Program-made: the position numbers and the translations under genes
Source: Chrysogorgia sp. JL179-B06
Taxonomy: Eukaryota; Cnidaria; Anthozoa; Scleralcyonacea; Chrysogorgiidae
Assembly: GCA_035772405.1 (NCBI GenBank)
Contig: JAYKKM010000080.1
Location: 62,001 to 126,000 of the forward strand
Length of the DNA: 64,000 nt
Reading direction: 5' to 3'
The notes under the pieces: generated by a model
Database searches by the model: none
What the model was told of the DNA's origin: nothing
The model's input: the letters and a program-made list of their open reading frames with translations, nothing else
Shown here: in pieces, positions 1 to 13,200 of the stretch
How the letters are laid out: each line of letters opens with the position of its first letter
How positions within the stretch are numbered: position 1 is the first letter of the stretch

Positions 1-239
1 TTCTTCCAAATAAAACAATAAAAAATGTTGAGGTTAGGGGCACTTTAACGATTTTATGTGAACTAGCCTTTAACCAATTAGCGGGCTAGAAACACCCAAC
101 GTGATCATTAATTTCCAATCCAGACTTTTAATTATCCATGGACATACGGAGTAGAATATATTAATAAATATTTTACAGTCAACAAACATGACATTGCGCG
201 TCGATAGACAATACATGCGCATGATATATTTCAATTTAC

Positions 240-352
240 CTTCCTTTTCCCATTTCCCAGTGCTGCTGCATCATAACCGACCGGAAATACAAGATCTTTA
301 AACTCGGTTGCTAAAACACCTAATCTCTTATCATTTCCTTCTTTATCTGGTT
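240..352 (-). CDS. XRCC6: Ku70 exon 20 (last exon in window)
   Basis: Residues 505-541: [20 protein letters not shown], then a GNGKRK basic end. Matches MNKRLGSLVDEFKELVYP ... TKRK before the nuclear-localisation linker. Acceptor TGCAG|AA is the one giving correct phase; donor AAG|GTAAAT shows the gene continues below position 239. Confidence 0.95.
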
Positions 353-3300
353 CTGCATGCACGAGAACAAATGAGAGATTTTTAAAAGACTACCAGTAAG
401 AAAATCAGTATCACAGAAACAAGTGATCGATTAGCATCCTGCTTAGTAGATTATTCTACGTAATATCATGAAATGAGGTGTATATATTCAGCTATTATTA
501 TACAACACTCATACAATCTCGATTGTGATTGGCTAAAAACCTACAGACAATTCTTGATGTCTTGCCACCTACAAAATATCAAAAAGTGTCTGTAGGTGAA
601 GTAATTATCTTAGCGTGGTTTACTTCCTAAACTCCCTAAAGGCTTCTACATTTATAATTGTATAATAAAACAATTATTGGATTCAGCTTACACATGATAT
701 CAAGAATTATCCAGACCTCTGCCAATGTTATCCGCCTCAGCCTTCGGCTTCGGCAGATAATATTCTCATATTATTCAGCCTCATCCAATAATTGTTCAGC
801 ATAGCAACTGGTCATGCTATGCTAATTTATAAACATTCTGCATATTTTGAAAACAATATATTTGTAAAGATCTAAATATTTAAATCGTTTCATAATTAGC
901 ATAGCATGACCAGTTGCTATGGCCATAGTTAATAGAGGGGAATGGTTAGGAAAGCCGGCGAACTTCAAAGCGTCTATAATGAGCTGTGATTTTAGGTTGA
1001 AATGGTCCTGACCGTGCGCAAACCTTTTGTTTTTTGCTTATTAATATTAAAATAACATGGTTGAGCGATTCAACCCAAATGCTGCTATTGGATGATTGCT
1101 TCATTATACAGAAAATACAATGTGTTCAGCAAGTGTGAAAGTGCACACATTTGCATAAACGTGAACAATAACCTAGAACAAAGACTTAGACCGAGTTTCC
1201 AAACCATCTCTTCTATATTAACTATCCTATCCACAATGCTATGTATTTTATGCGTGTGACGTCACAACCAGGGAAAAGGAAATTTTTATCTAGCCATCCT
1301 CGTGTCTTTATAAATTAGAAACTCGATTTTTGTAAATGTCTTCCTTTTTAAATTGAACCACACCATTTTAAAAAGCATTCTGCGCAAACTCGGCTACCCA
1401 CAGAGTAGTTTCATCAGGTTTACCCCGGGTGTGACGTCACGAATTAATTAGGCAAAGTATTACAACAAGATGACGAATGATAGGATTGTCTTTAGTCAAA
1501 ATTAGTGCTGTTGTTTTGCACAAGAGTAGTTTCCAGTTTGCTAATCATAAAGTGAAAATTTTTAAATTGTGATTTATGTTGCCAATGTCCTTTAATTAAA
1601 ACATATCTTTCTAGCAAACATTTTACTATATATAAGAATATTTTACCATTATTTTATTGAACCATGTAAGAGCGCTGAGACTCAATGTAGCGCTCCTAGA
1701 GCTATTTTATTATTATTATGTATGTGTGTGTTGGTATGTATGTATATATATAAACATCATATAGAAACATATAGAAACATCATATTGAAACACGTATATC
1801 ATCAGACTCGGCAAATATTCCCTTGAAAAGCATGATGATGACGATGATGAAAACTTTATTTGAGTGTCAATGTATTTAGCTATAGCTACAATAGCTAATT
1901 GGGGACACTATTTAGCTATTACAAACATTTCAATAAAAGAGATTATGTATATATTACAAATTATTACTACATATCTATATATATATCACAACATATAAGA
2001 AATAGTGGTCTATATAATTTACAAACATTTAAAATTAAATAAAAATAGTTATAAAATAAAAATATCAACTAGGTAATTTAAATGGTCCACGCCGTGAAAA
2101 GCATTGTTAAGCACTTGAAAAGCATTTTTACCTGAAAGGTCTTTAAAATCATCTGGTGCGTCTTTGTCAAGAGCCAGTGCCTCAAGGTTTTGATAATGCT
2201 TCTGTAACGCTTCACACACAAAACCATAAAAAGAATAAAACCATAAAAAGAATAAAAACATAAAGGAATAGAAACAAATTTTCCCGGAGAGGTTGCTAAA
2301 ACATTTTTAAAAGTTAAAAAAGGTCAAATTCTGATCTTCTCATTTATTTCTTGTCGAAGAAATAGACGAGTTTCAGGGTCATGCGCAGTAGCAATTTTAT
2401 TTCAAATTTTCATGAGGTAAAAACAACTGTTTTAGCTAGAAAGATCATATTAAAAATAGTAAAAGTGCAAAGTTTGAAACTAATCGGGCAAATAGTGCGA
2501 AAGCTACACACTTTGGAAGTTTTGATCTTCACTATGGATTTAATAGGGATTTTGGCTTGGCGTGCAACGCCCGCCCGCCAAGCCAAAATCCTTATTAAAT
2601 CACTAATAAATCCCTTTTGAAATGGCCAACTTTCTGCTTGTGTAACTTCTTCCTTTTTTACACAATTCCTTTCAAACTTTGCACTTCTACTATTTTCAAT
2701 ATTCTCTTTCCAGCTGAAACAGTTGTTTTTACCTACGATGAAAATTTGAATATTTGTTGCTACTGCGCATGATCGTGAAAGTCGTCTATTGCTAATGCAT
2801 TTGCTCTCATAATTTAGTCGCATTGGCAGCTGAGATCAATTTTTGCGTGAGTAAGGAGTATACGGCAATATTCCTTGGCAATCACACACTATATATAAAC
2901 AACGTTCTATAAACAAAGTTCTATACGGCAAGCTTCCCACGACCTGTAGGAGTACTCAAAACTGGTTATATGCAAGGCGGGATATTAATGATGTAATTTT
3001 GACAAATATATAATATACAAGCATGAAAAATCAATTAGTGAGAAATTGCACTAGTGTTTGGCGAAATATTCCTGATACCACACGTGTTATGCATACTATA
3101 ATATATATTTTATTTCTTTAAACATACGTTTATTTCGCTAAACATACGTGCGATTTTCCTCCAATTCTTCTTGAACAGTGTTATTTCCTATACTTACATA
3201 TGCATGACAAAATTACTGCATTTTGATTGGTCGATACGAGTACTCTATTAATTGTACTTGTACATTAATTGTAAAAGTACAATTAATGATTTTCCAAAAA

Positions 3301-4132
3301 CGAACAAAATGGAGGATCAAATTTTGTCATGCATATAATAAACAAGTAATCATATGATATTGCTCGTAGAATTAAGGATTTACACTACTCGTGATATTTG
3401 AAAATTGTGACACTCGGCTAACGGCTCGTGCGCATTTTGGAACATTTTTCAAATATCAATTGTAGTGTAAATCCTTAATTGGAGCAGTTGCCTGGAATTC
3501 TATACCGACCGAAATAAGACTTTTAGAAAACATTAAAATTTTTAAAAGTAAATTGACCTTTTAACAATATTTTAATATAGTACTTTGCTGTATTATTTTA
3601 GTAGTCAGTATATAATTAGTTTAGTAATAGTTAATTTTTATTATATTAAATGTAAATTATAGTTCTTAAAATTTTTATCTAGTTGCAAAATGTATGTAAT
3701 TTTTAACTTGTATATGTATACACGGCTCTCTGGAAGAGTATATTTTATGAAGAGACCCCCGTGTTTAAATAAAGTTCATTCAATTGTACTCGTTATCATA
3801 TAATTACCTATACTAAGTTATTTGATGCAATTTATAAGTATAATGACATCACGTATGTAAGTAAGTAATTTCAAGCAACCTCCTGTCAATATTTGAACTA
3901 AAAAGTTTCTTACATGGATTTTCGATGTTCGACGGATGAAAGTTACTTGTTAATTTTTTAATAATCTGTTTGGCTTTCTCAACCTGATCATCGTTTGCTA
4001 AAAGAAAGAAAAAAGATACATACATACTTTTAATGATGCTCTTAAAAAAGGCTTTTCAGCAACAATGCTACATTACATAATATATTAATTACATTAAAAA
4101 ATTATATATATATTTATTATATAATTATAGAT

Positions 4133-4221
<89 letters not shown>

Positions 4222-7200
4222 TTGCGAAAGCATGAAACACCGTGTAACGGCAGTTGTGTAAATTTAAATAGTTTGAAATATATATATATATATATATGTA
4301 TACAAACTATTTACAATGTTTTGTAGTTACCAATGTTCCTTTTAAAAACGTTAGTGTTTCTAATATTTGAATGTATTTAGGAAGTGAGTTCCAAATTTTA
4401 GCACCACGAAATGCAAAATATCGTTGGCCAGTCGTTAATCTACATTTCGGTAATAATAAATCCTGATTAAACCTCGTTTAATTAATTTGTGACTTAATTT
4501 GCAATTGTTATTTAATAGCCTGAAAAACAGCCGGCTCTTCTCCCCCTTCGGTAAAATTGCATTATATCATGTCGCAAAATGAAAATAATCCAATCTTTTG
4601 CACAATCATTATATTTCTAGCTTATCTAAATTAAATTATGTGTTCGTTATCCATTCTCAGCTAAAAAATAAAGCAAAAATCGGTATAAAATAGATTTCAG
4701 CATTTAGGATTCCGTGATGAAGCATCGCAACAAACCGCCCGCTCCTGCGGATATTTTCCCGCCAAAACCTACCGATTGGGAAAAAAGCGTATGGTCCTCG
4801 CATCGTATTGGCTTGGAGGGCCATATCGTATGATTTCGGAGCTCTCAATCACAAAAATACGTCAGGAAATACTTGGATACAAGTTAAATCAACGTGTCGA
4901 CATAAAGAAAGGTTTTAGCTGCAAGTTTAAGTGCATTTTCGTCGCCGAAATGGCCAACGTTGAGACGTTGACCCACATAACAATGTCTTTTTAACTGGTA
5001 AATCTTTATTTTTCTTGAGGCTGTCTTGTGCTCGAAATGATGTTCAAGCGAAAAGGATTCAGGTTTTTTGTTCTTGCGAAGCTAGTAACACACTCGGCTA
5101 TCGCCTCGTGTGTTACACGCTTCTCTCGTGTCATTATAACGACATATCACGCGACACATTTTTTATTTCTTAAACAACGGACAGTCATTGCATCTGACTT
5201 CAGTAGTTTCCCTCGATGGCATTGTTTTTCACGATTGGAGACCGAATAAAAATGGGATCTACATACACCTTAGCTGCGCCATCAAACATTTACTTCGGAT
5301 CAAGCACAAACCTTTTGGAGTATCTGGATAATTCAGTTTTCTCAAATCATCGGCAAAAGGAAGAAAAATGACGTGAAAACCAGGTGGGGATATTTGAACA
5401 TTCTGTTCATCTAACTCTTCCTCCTTGAGAAAAAAACATTAATTTAATTAGCATTTCATTTAATAATATTAAGGATAACATGCCAAATTAGTTTGGCATG
5501 GTTGTATCATGTAAAATTATAAGAATAAATCTGAAAGCTCTCAAAAGTACTGGATATAATACGAAAAAGCGTACGAAGCAGGGGCGGATTGACCTATGGG
5601 CAACTGGGGCACATGTCCCAGGGCCCCGAGCCCCTGAGGGCCCCGAGCTTCTGAGGGCCCAGCTTAAATTTGAAACGCAGAAGAAGAAAAAACAGACCAC
5701 AAAAGCACAAAATCATTTAAAAAATGAAATATTTAAATATTTTTACGCAATCATTATATAGATCAGTAACAGTAACACATGCCCAGTCTAATGCAGTGTA
5801 CCTACGGATTTAACTTATTTTTTAAAAAATAAACCCCAGACTCAGCAGTCAATATTTATATATATTATACCTCAACTATAAATTGTCCATTTGTACCACG
5901 TGACCAGTCAATTTAAACTCGAATTCCCCGCTTTAACCTCGAATTACCCGCTGATGACGTATTCAGTGGGGAATTCGAGTTCGAATACCCCGCTCGTACC
6001 CAGTACTCGCGCGTAAACCAAGACGAGCCTGTAAACAATGGAGGAACCACAAGACGTTTCAAGACGTTTCTAGACGTTTCAAGACAGCATTCAAGATTGT
6101 TTCGGTATAATATATCATTTATAGACCCTCCGCTCGGGGAATTCGTCGAAATATTACCGCTCGGGATGATATATCATCCCTCGGGGTAATATTTCGTCGA
6201 ATTCCCCTCGCTCCGGGTCTATAAATGATAATAGTAACTGATAAGCGATAACTGTTCCCATGCACCGCAGCCCCAGAGACCGGGGTGCAACCTTCTAACT
6301 TTCAGATGTTTGGGGCCCTACAATCTAAATTTGCCCCAGGGGTCCTTAATCCGCCCTTGGTATGAAGAAAACTTCAATATGTCGAAAAATACTTAAAGTG
6401 CCAATGAATCGAAAATTAAGTTTGTCTTATTTGAAAAAACTCTTAAAACAATGAAGAATAACAATTTACAGCTCTTCCATATTTAACTTACTTCTTGAGT
6501 ATCTTTATCTATCACGTAGCAAGTTGTTAACAACATTGGGAAATCTTGTATATCTTAAAGATTATTGAACGAAATCACTTGAAGCTTGTCTTTAATGGTT
6601 TGTTGCATGAGCTGTAGCAATTACAAAGTTTTGAGTGATTTCTTTTAATAATATTGGAAAGATATACATGATTTTCTAATGTTGTGTACAACTTGCTACG
6701 TCATAGATAAGCTCATTTGAATATCACCTAAGTCTAAATATCTCAAGAACTTTTTTCAAATAAGATAAACTTAATTTTCGATTCATTTGTACTTTAAGTA
6801 AGAGTACTTACGTATTTCGATGGACGACGTTTCAGACGATGTGTCTTTCAGGAAGTAGTATTTTTCGACATACAGTAAAACCCGCGTATAAGAACCTAGA
6901 TTTTAAGAACCTGTTAGGCTAAGATTTTCCATTTAGACCCCTTTACATAAGAACCTGTGTTAGGCTAAAATTTAAAAGCAGGTTCTTATTTTATCAAATA
7001 GAGACAAAACTAAAAATTTATAAATCAAAGAAAATAAACTCTACAAAGTAATGAAAATGAGCCAGAACCAGACAAATAGTGTATATATGTCTACAGTTGT
7101 ATACGTTGTTTTGTTCCATTGAATGTACACACAGTAATCTGTAAATTACATACGGGTTTGTATTTGCTTAGATTGTAGTCATTTGGAGAAAATGTATGCA

Positions 7201-10200
7201 TAATGTATATAAATTATAGCTAGACCACACTTACCAAAACCAAGTCGCTTTTTTTCTTAAGAAAATAAGAACCTGTTTAAGGTGGCTCCCTACTGTTTCT
7301 TGAAAGGTGGGAAAAATGCAAATTTCAATCTCGAAAAGTGCCCATGGATATTTCGGTAAAGATTGAAACTAAAGCTATGCATAGAATAACTTTCAGGGCA
7401 TCAAATACTATTAATGGCTAAAGTGTTTCATCTGTTGCTATGACAACAGTGACGTTTCAAAATGGCCGAAAATGAACATTTAATCTAATTTATTTCGCAA
7501 ACGAGTCGGTGACCCCCGATTTTTTTGGCATTTAAACATTTCTTTTAGTTTAATTAATAAATAGGCAGATTAAAAAAATATTCTGTAGATCCAATTATTT
7601 TACACAAAAAAAATCATGTTTTTTTTAGTTTTTTAAAAAATTGGATCTAGAGATTGAAATTTGCATTTTGCCACCTTTCAAGAAACAGTAGGGAGCCACC
7701 TTAAGAACCTAAATAGCCTAATTTTGCAGTAAACACCATTTTTACAACTTGGAAAAATCTAGGTTCTTATACGCGGGTTTTTACTGTATCGAAGTTCTCT
7801 TATTTCTCTTTTTCTATTATGTCATAATGTAATATAAAGATTTTAGCACCCGCCATAAAAATGGCCGAGTTTGGGAGGAATGAGTCCAGGTTGCTTTTGA
7901 CGTCATTATGCCTCAACAAGCTCGAGTCTGATTCACAGTTTTTGATACTATGAACCATAATTGTGTTTAAAGTGCCTATGCAATGAAAAATTCAGATGTA
8001 AAATAACTCTTTTGCTTGAAAGAACTCTTGAAATTACATATCTTTAAATCTAGTATTAAGACATTTCTTTTTAAACGTGCCTATGCACTTGACTAGTTCA
8101 TTTACATCTAGTTAGTTTACTATAGTTACAGTCTATGTCTGTTTTATTGTAAAGCGCTTTTGATTTTTATAAGAAATGGCGCTCAAGAAATAAAGATTAT
8201 AATTATTATTATAAAGACTATCTATTTACAACTTTTTCATATCTCACTTCACTCTTGAGATATTAAGATTTGTTTGATATGTAAATAATCATACTTATGA
8301 CATCACACTGCATAATAACTTATTGAAAACGCTTATATATCCTTGAGATTATGTAATGAAATCACGTGAAATACAGGTGCATGTGCGTGGACGTATCCAA
8401 TGACATCAAATATGGAAATCATGAAACGATTCACGTCATAAATATATAGTATACAATATATATATTAAACAAATCTTTAAGTGCCTATCCGGGGTTTGGG
8501 TATTTTACATATTTGTGATCTTTGGAATCTCTTGAGAAGAATTGTAAATATCTTGTCGTGCAAAAATTTCATCTTCATACCTTTTACCCCTGCTAAAGTA
8601 AAAACATTGCTCATTGATTCAGCAATGAAACACAATGAAAGTTTGGCAATTGAGCGTATTTTGTCTAAACAGGTGTGTTTAAAGTTCAGAGCCAAACTTT
8701 CTTTGTATTTCACTGTTGCATTAGTGTGCAATGACTTCGCGTGTCCCTGCTTTGACGTCATTTCCTGTGAATAGTAAATCAACTTTAGCATGAAATATTT
8801 GAACGACAAGATATATTACATTTCTTCTTTGTAGAACCCGAAGATTACGTATTGTTTAATAAACGAGCAGCAGTGTTTTATCAGATATAAAACACGAGGG
8901 CGTAGCCCGAGTGTTTTAGATCTGATAAAACACGTGCTGCGAGTTTATTAAACGGCTTCAAACACGACCCATTTGATAAGTTCATTGGCGTAGTAATTTT
9001 GAAAATCGATGTTGTCTAAGCCGACAAAATCAAAGATAAAGTTTATGTAAATCAGGACGAATTTTTATCACATTTAAAGACACGATACGGTAGTGATTTT
9101 CTTTTGTCTTTTCCTCATGAATTATTAATGAGTGTTTGAAGAATATGTAAAATCCCCGAACCCCAGATAAGCACTTTAATATCTCAAGAGTGAAGTGAGA
9201 TATGAAAAAGTTGTAAATGGTTAGTCTTTATAGTTTTAAGCGTTCTTTTCAAACAAAAGAGTTATTTTACAACTGAATTTTTCATTGTATAGGCACTTTA
9301 AATCTGTAATGGGCCCCCATTTATAATAGTGATTCTACACGTATGAAGAGGTCTTACGCTGTATAGATACAGTTGTGTTAATCAAGGGCCTTCGCTTGAA
9401 ACGTTAGACCTCCTACACACCATTTCGATAGTACACCAACCTTTTAGAGTATTCGAGATGTATTTCTACACTGTCTATGCAGCAGGATACTTCTGTACGA
9501 CTCTGATTTATTGCTTTTGAGGCCACGACGTCATAACCTGCCTTATTCCATTTTAATGGCGTCGTACACAATTGATTATGACACGAAAATTGAGTTTGCC
9601 TTATTTTAAAGAACACTTCAAATGACAGAGGCACATCTTTTGAGGTTTATCGTTTCCTTGCTTCATTCTTGAGATATTTTAGTTCGTATAATATGTAAAT
9701 GACAAACACCATTGTCATTTGCATATAATACAAACTGAAATATCTCGAGAACGAAGCAAGGAAACTAAAAACTACAGAAGATGTTACTCTGTCATTTTCA
9801 GTGTTATTTCAAATAAGGCAAACTTAATTTTCGTGTCATAGGCACTTTAACATGTGAAATACAATCTCTTACAATCTCTAAAAACAAGGGAACTTGTTTC
9901 ATCGGAGAACCTAAAGTGCCCCTAGCACATTAAATGTTTTTCATTAAACAAATTGGTTTCTCTTCTCGAGTATGATCTGAGGAAAAACGTTTTGATTTGG
10001 TCAATTTGGGCCCACAGTAATTGGCGAAAGCTGTTGTGGTGTCCCAGCCTTTCTGTCTATTGTTAGCTTGTTTTTGTATGTTTTAGATTGTATTATATTC
10101 TCTGGCAAAGCTTAATAAACTATAAACTAAATCCTCCATTCTCTGTGCCCTGCTAAAATCCGGAAAATCCGTCTAGACTTATAGTCCGGTATTCCATATA

Positions 10201-13200
10201 AGACCTTAGCACGGAGGTAATTTTTAGTGTAATTTCAATCATGTAAATACATTGTAATTATCATGTACAATTGAATGTACCAATAAAACCACATTCATCA
10301 TTATTACTATAAGAGAATAAACAGGTAAATGACAAGTTATACCTGTGGAATAAGAGCAACAAATTTTGGTGAAACTCCACTACGGGCAATAAAACGACAA
10401 ATTGCCACGACATTTTTATCAGAACATTTCTTTAATAAGGCGGTAAACAGACGTCTGCTGCCAATTATGGACTAAACAGAAAAATAAAACCATGATAGTT
10501 AACAGCAAACACACTCACGTCGATATTGATACATAAGAGCAGGTAATATCCGAAACAAAACCACTTTTCAGGAATTTCCGAAGAAAACCTCCTTTAATTG
10601 TGTTGTATAATTATACGATGCAACCACACACCACTGATCTCTAAATAAAGACTGGATTGAGCTTTCTATTGTATCTGATGAGCTGATTTTGAAGCCTGCA
10701 TATTTGCATAATGTAAATTAACGAGAGATCATTAGAAACTCCGAGTTTGCAAGCAAATCAAACTGTGACGCTAGCAAAATAGGTTTAGTGTCTGGCCAAT
10801 ATAGTTTCTTTGTTAACATTAAATGCATAAAATCTTCAACCTAATTTGACGTCTTATATCAGGCTTCTTTCACTGGATAATTAGAGCCAACGGCGGCCAT
10901 TCCTAAGGGACCAAAGTCGCAGTAAATCTGTAGGTAGGCGATGAATCGCTTTACCTGGGAATTTGAAAAATGTTTTCTGGTCCTCTTTATAGTAATATTA
11001 TTTTATTTTCTCGATGGTAAGAGCACATAAACCATCAAAAAACCTCATAGGATTCTCAGTTGGTCCCTTAGTAATGGCGGACTTTCGCTTCATTTTCTGA
11101 ATAATAGTTGCTCGATCCAGTCTTTATTTAGAGATCAGTGCCAGACACCCGCCTAGGTGGGCGAACTGGCGGCCATTTTGAATAAGGCCTGGTTACACAG
11201 GAAATTTCAAAAAATTAGCCCAAAATATTGTTCTGCGTCCGGTTGCATGGCGCATTCTACAATTAATTTTCGCTTGTCTGACATTTCTTCAAAAACAATA
11301 AACATGATAATTTTGAATTAAAATAGCACAAAATAATAATATCAAAGTAATTTATGTATCACTATTGTCTAAATAAAACAAATATAGAAAAGAGGAAACG
11401 GAATAAATGAACTGACGAAGACAAATAATGTGATAATTTAGCAACCTCGCACACAGGACATTTTGCCTCCACGGTGGAAGGTCGGCGAAAATGGCCCTGG
11501 ATCGGCCGGTCACGTCTTTTTAATATCTGGGTGTTTTTATATGATAATTTATGTGAATCTTTGTTTACTTTGTTGATCTGAATAATGATGAGAAATATCC
11601 AACGCTCTGCAGGCTTGGTCATGTAAAGCATTCACCCTAAAAACACTAATTCGTAATATAGCAAAGTGAAAAGGTGCTGAACCGCGAGATTTTTAGTAAC
11701 AAAATACTGACGTTTCAAGCGGAGACCTTCATCAGAGTAAGACGTACTCTGATGAAGGGCTTCGCTCGAAACGTCACGGTATTTCGTTACTAAAAATCTC
11801 GGCAGTTCACCACCTTTTCATTTTGCTATATATCCAAAACTCTCCCTACGCAGCACTCTACTTTTTTACTAATTCGTAATACATCCACGGAAATTTCTCG
11901 TTCTCCCAAATTTCCACTCGTGTTTCTATTTAAGGCGAGGTGAATATCGGTGAATAAAAACCGAGACGAAGTCAAGGTTTTTATTCACCGATATTCACTG
12001 AACCTGAGGTGAATAATTGTTTTAGTATAAATACATATTTTCCTACTTTTAGGAACAGCATTTTCCTCAAAATTGCTATAGTTTCTCTGTTTCTTCTTCT
12101 GTCAATTTGACAAATCGGCTGGCGGCCATGTTGAAAAAACGCTGGAGGTGATTATCGAGAAATAATCCGAGGTAGCTCGACCAATCAGCGCACGCGATTT
12201 CTATAATCACCTCACGTATTTATAATATTATATATTTGTTAAAATGATTACCTTTTCATCTGGGTACAAGAACTGAGAAGGTCTCACATGATGATAATGC
12301 TTCAGCGAACTTCGAGGTTTAAAACCCATCAGAGCCAAACCTATATAAACGCAGCAAAAAAGAAGAAAAATGTCCGCTAAACATTGAATTGTGAAGCACA
12401 ATGCATCCTCTTCTACATTTTAAAATAATCTCGTATCCAAAAAAGATAATTATAGACATAGAAAACCATGCACGTGCCCTTACGAAAATTCCACATGATT
12501 TCACACATGTGATCACATGTGAAACCCTCACTTGTGAAAAGATTTCACATGTTTTCCTAACATGTGAAAATATTTCACATGTGATCATACATGAATGGTG
12601 CCAAATACATTCACATATATTCACATGTGAAAACGTAACAGGTAGAAATGTTCACGTGATTCCATGACATATGTATTAGGAGCATTAGAGAATAGTCTTA
12701 ATGCTCTTACAACAATATATACACTAGTGAACTGAATTGAATCTTTTCAAAATGACATTTTTAAAAGAAAATTACGCAAGAAAAGCAAAAATATTGTAAA
12801 AAGCATTATAAACATAACATTTGGACGATATGGCTTTATCGAGTTATAACGGCACGATGGATCTTCAAAGAACACGCGCGTAAAATAAGAAAGCCGAGTG
12901 TTTTGTGGAAGTTAGCGACAGGGGGATGACACAAAGGACCTTTCTTAATCTTTTTAGCTAAGACCGTGTTTTACACGTATCTCTAGTGTTGTTGGGTAAC
13001 TTAATTCCACAAATTTCACTACCCACAGAGTAAAACTCCAATAATGGGGTCCCGGAATACAATATTGATTAACATCCAAAGTTAATGAATAATAGTACTA
13101 AAACAATAACTATTGATCTAAATTATGGGACAGTGAAGTCGATCTCAACGAAAGCACAGTATTAGGTGTGGTTTGAGGTACTTTATACAAGGGCTCCGCT

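Larger units (their letters stand above)
7971..9297. mobile_element. TTAA-flanked MITE carrying nested insertions
   Basis: TTAA at 7967-7970 then AGTGCCTATGCAATGAAAAA; the mirrored end AATTTTTCATTGTATAGGCACT stops at 9297, followed by TTAA. Subterminal TAAAATAACTCTTTTG is also inverted. A second TTAA element (8481-9175) is nested inside. Confidence 0.8.

Noticed and set aside
351..405. Longer Ku70 exon 20 starting at 389
   Set aside because: The acceptor at 390 gives the wrong phase and an immediate stop when joined to exon 19; TGCAG at 353 fits exactly.
5498..5761. 87-codon ORF with Gly/Pro-rich middle
   Set aside because: It spans the terminal repeat of the hAT-type element and its reverse ORF is equally long.
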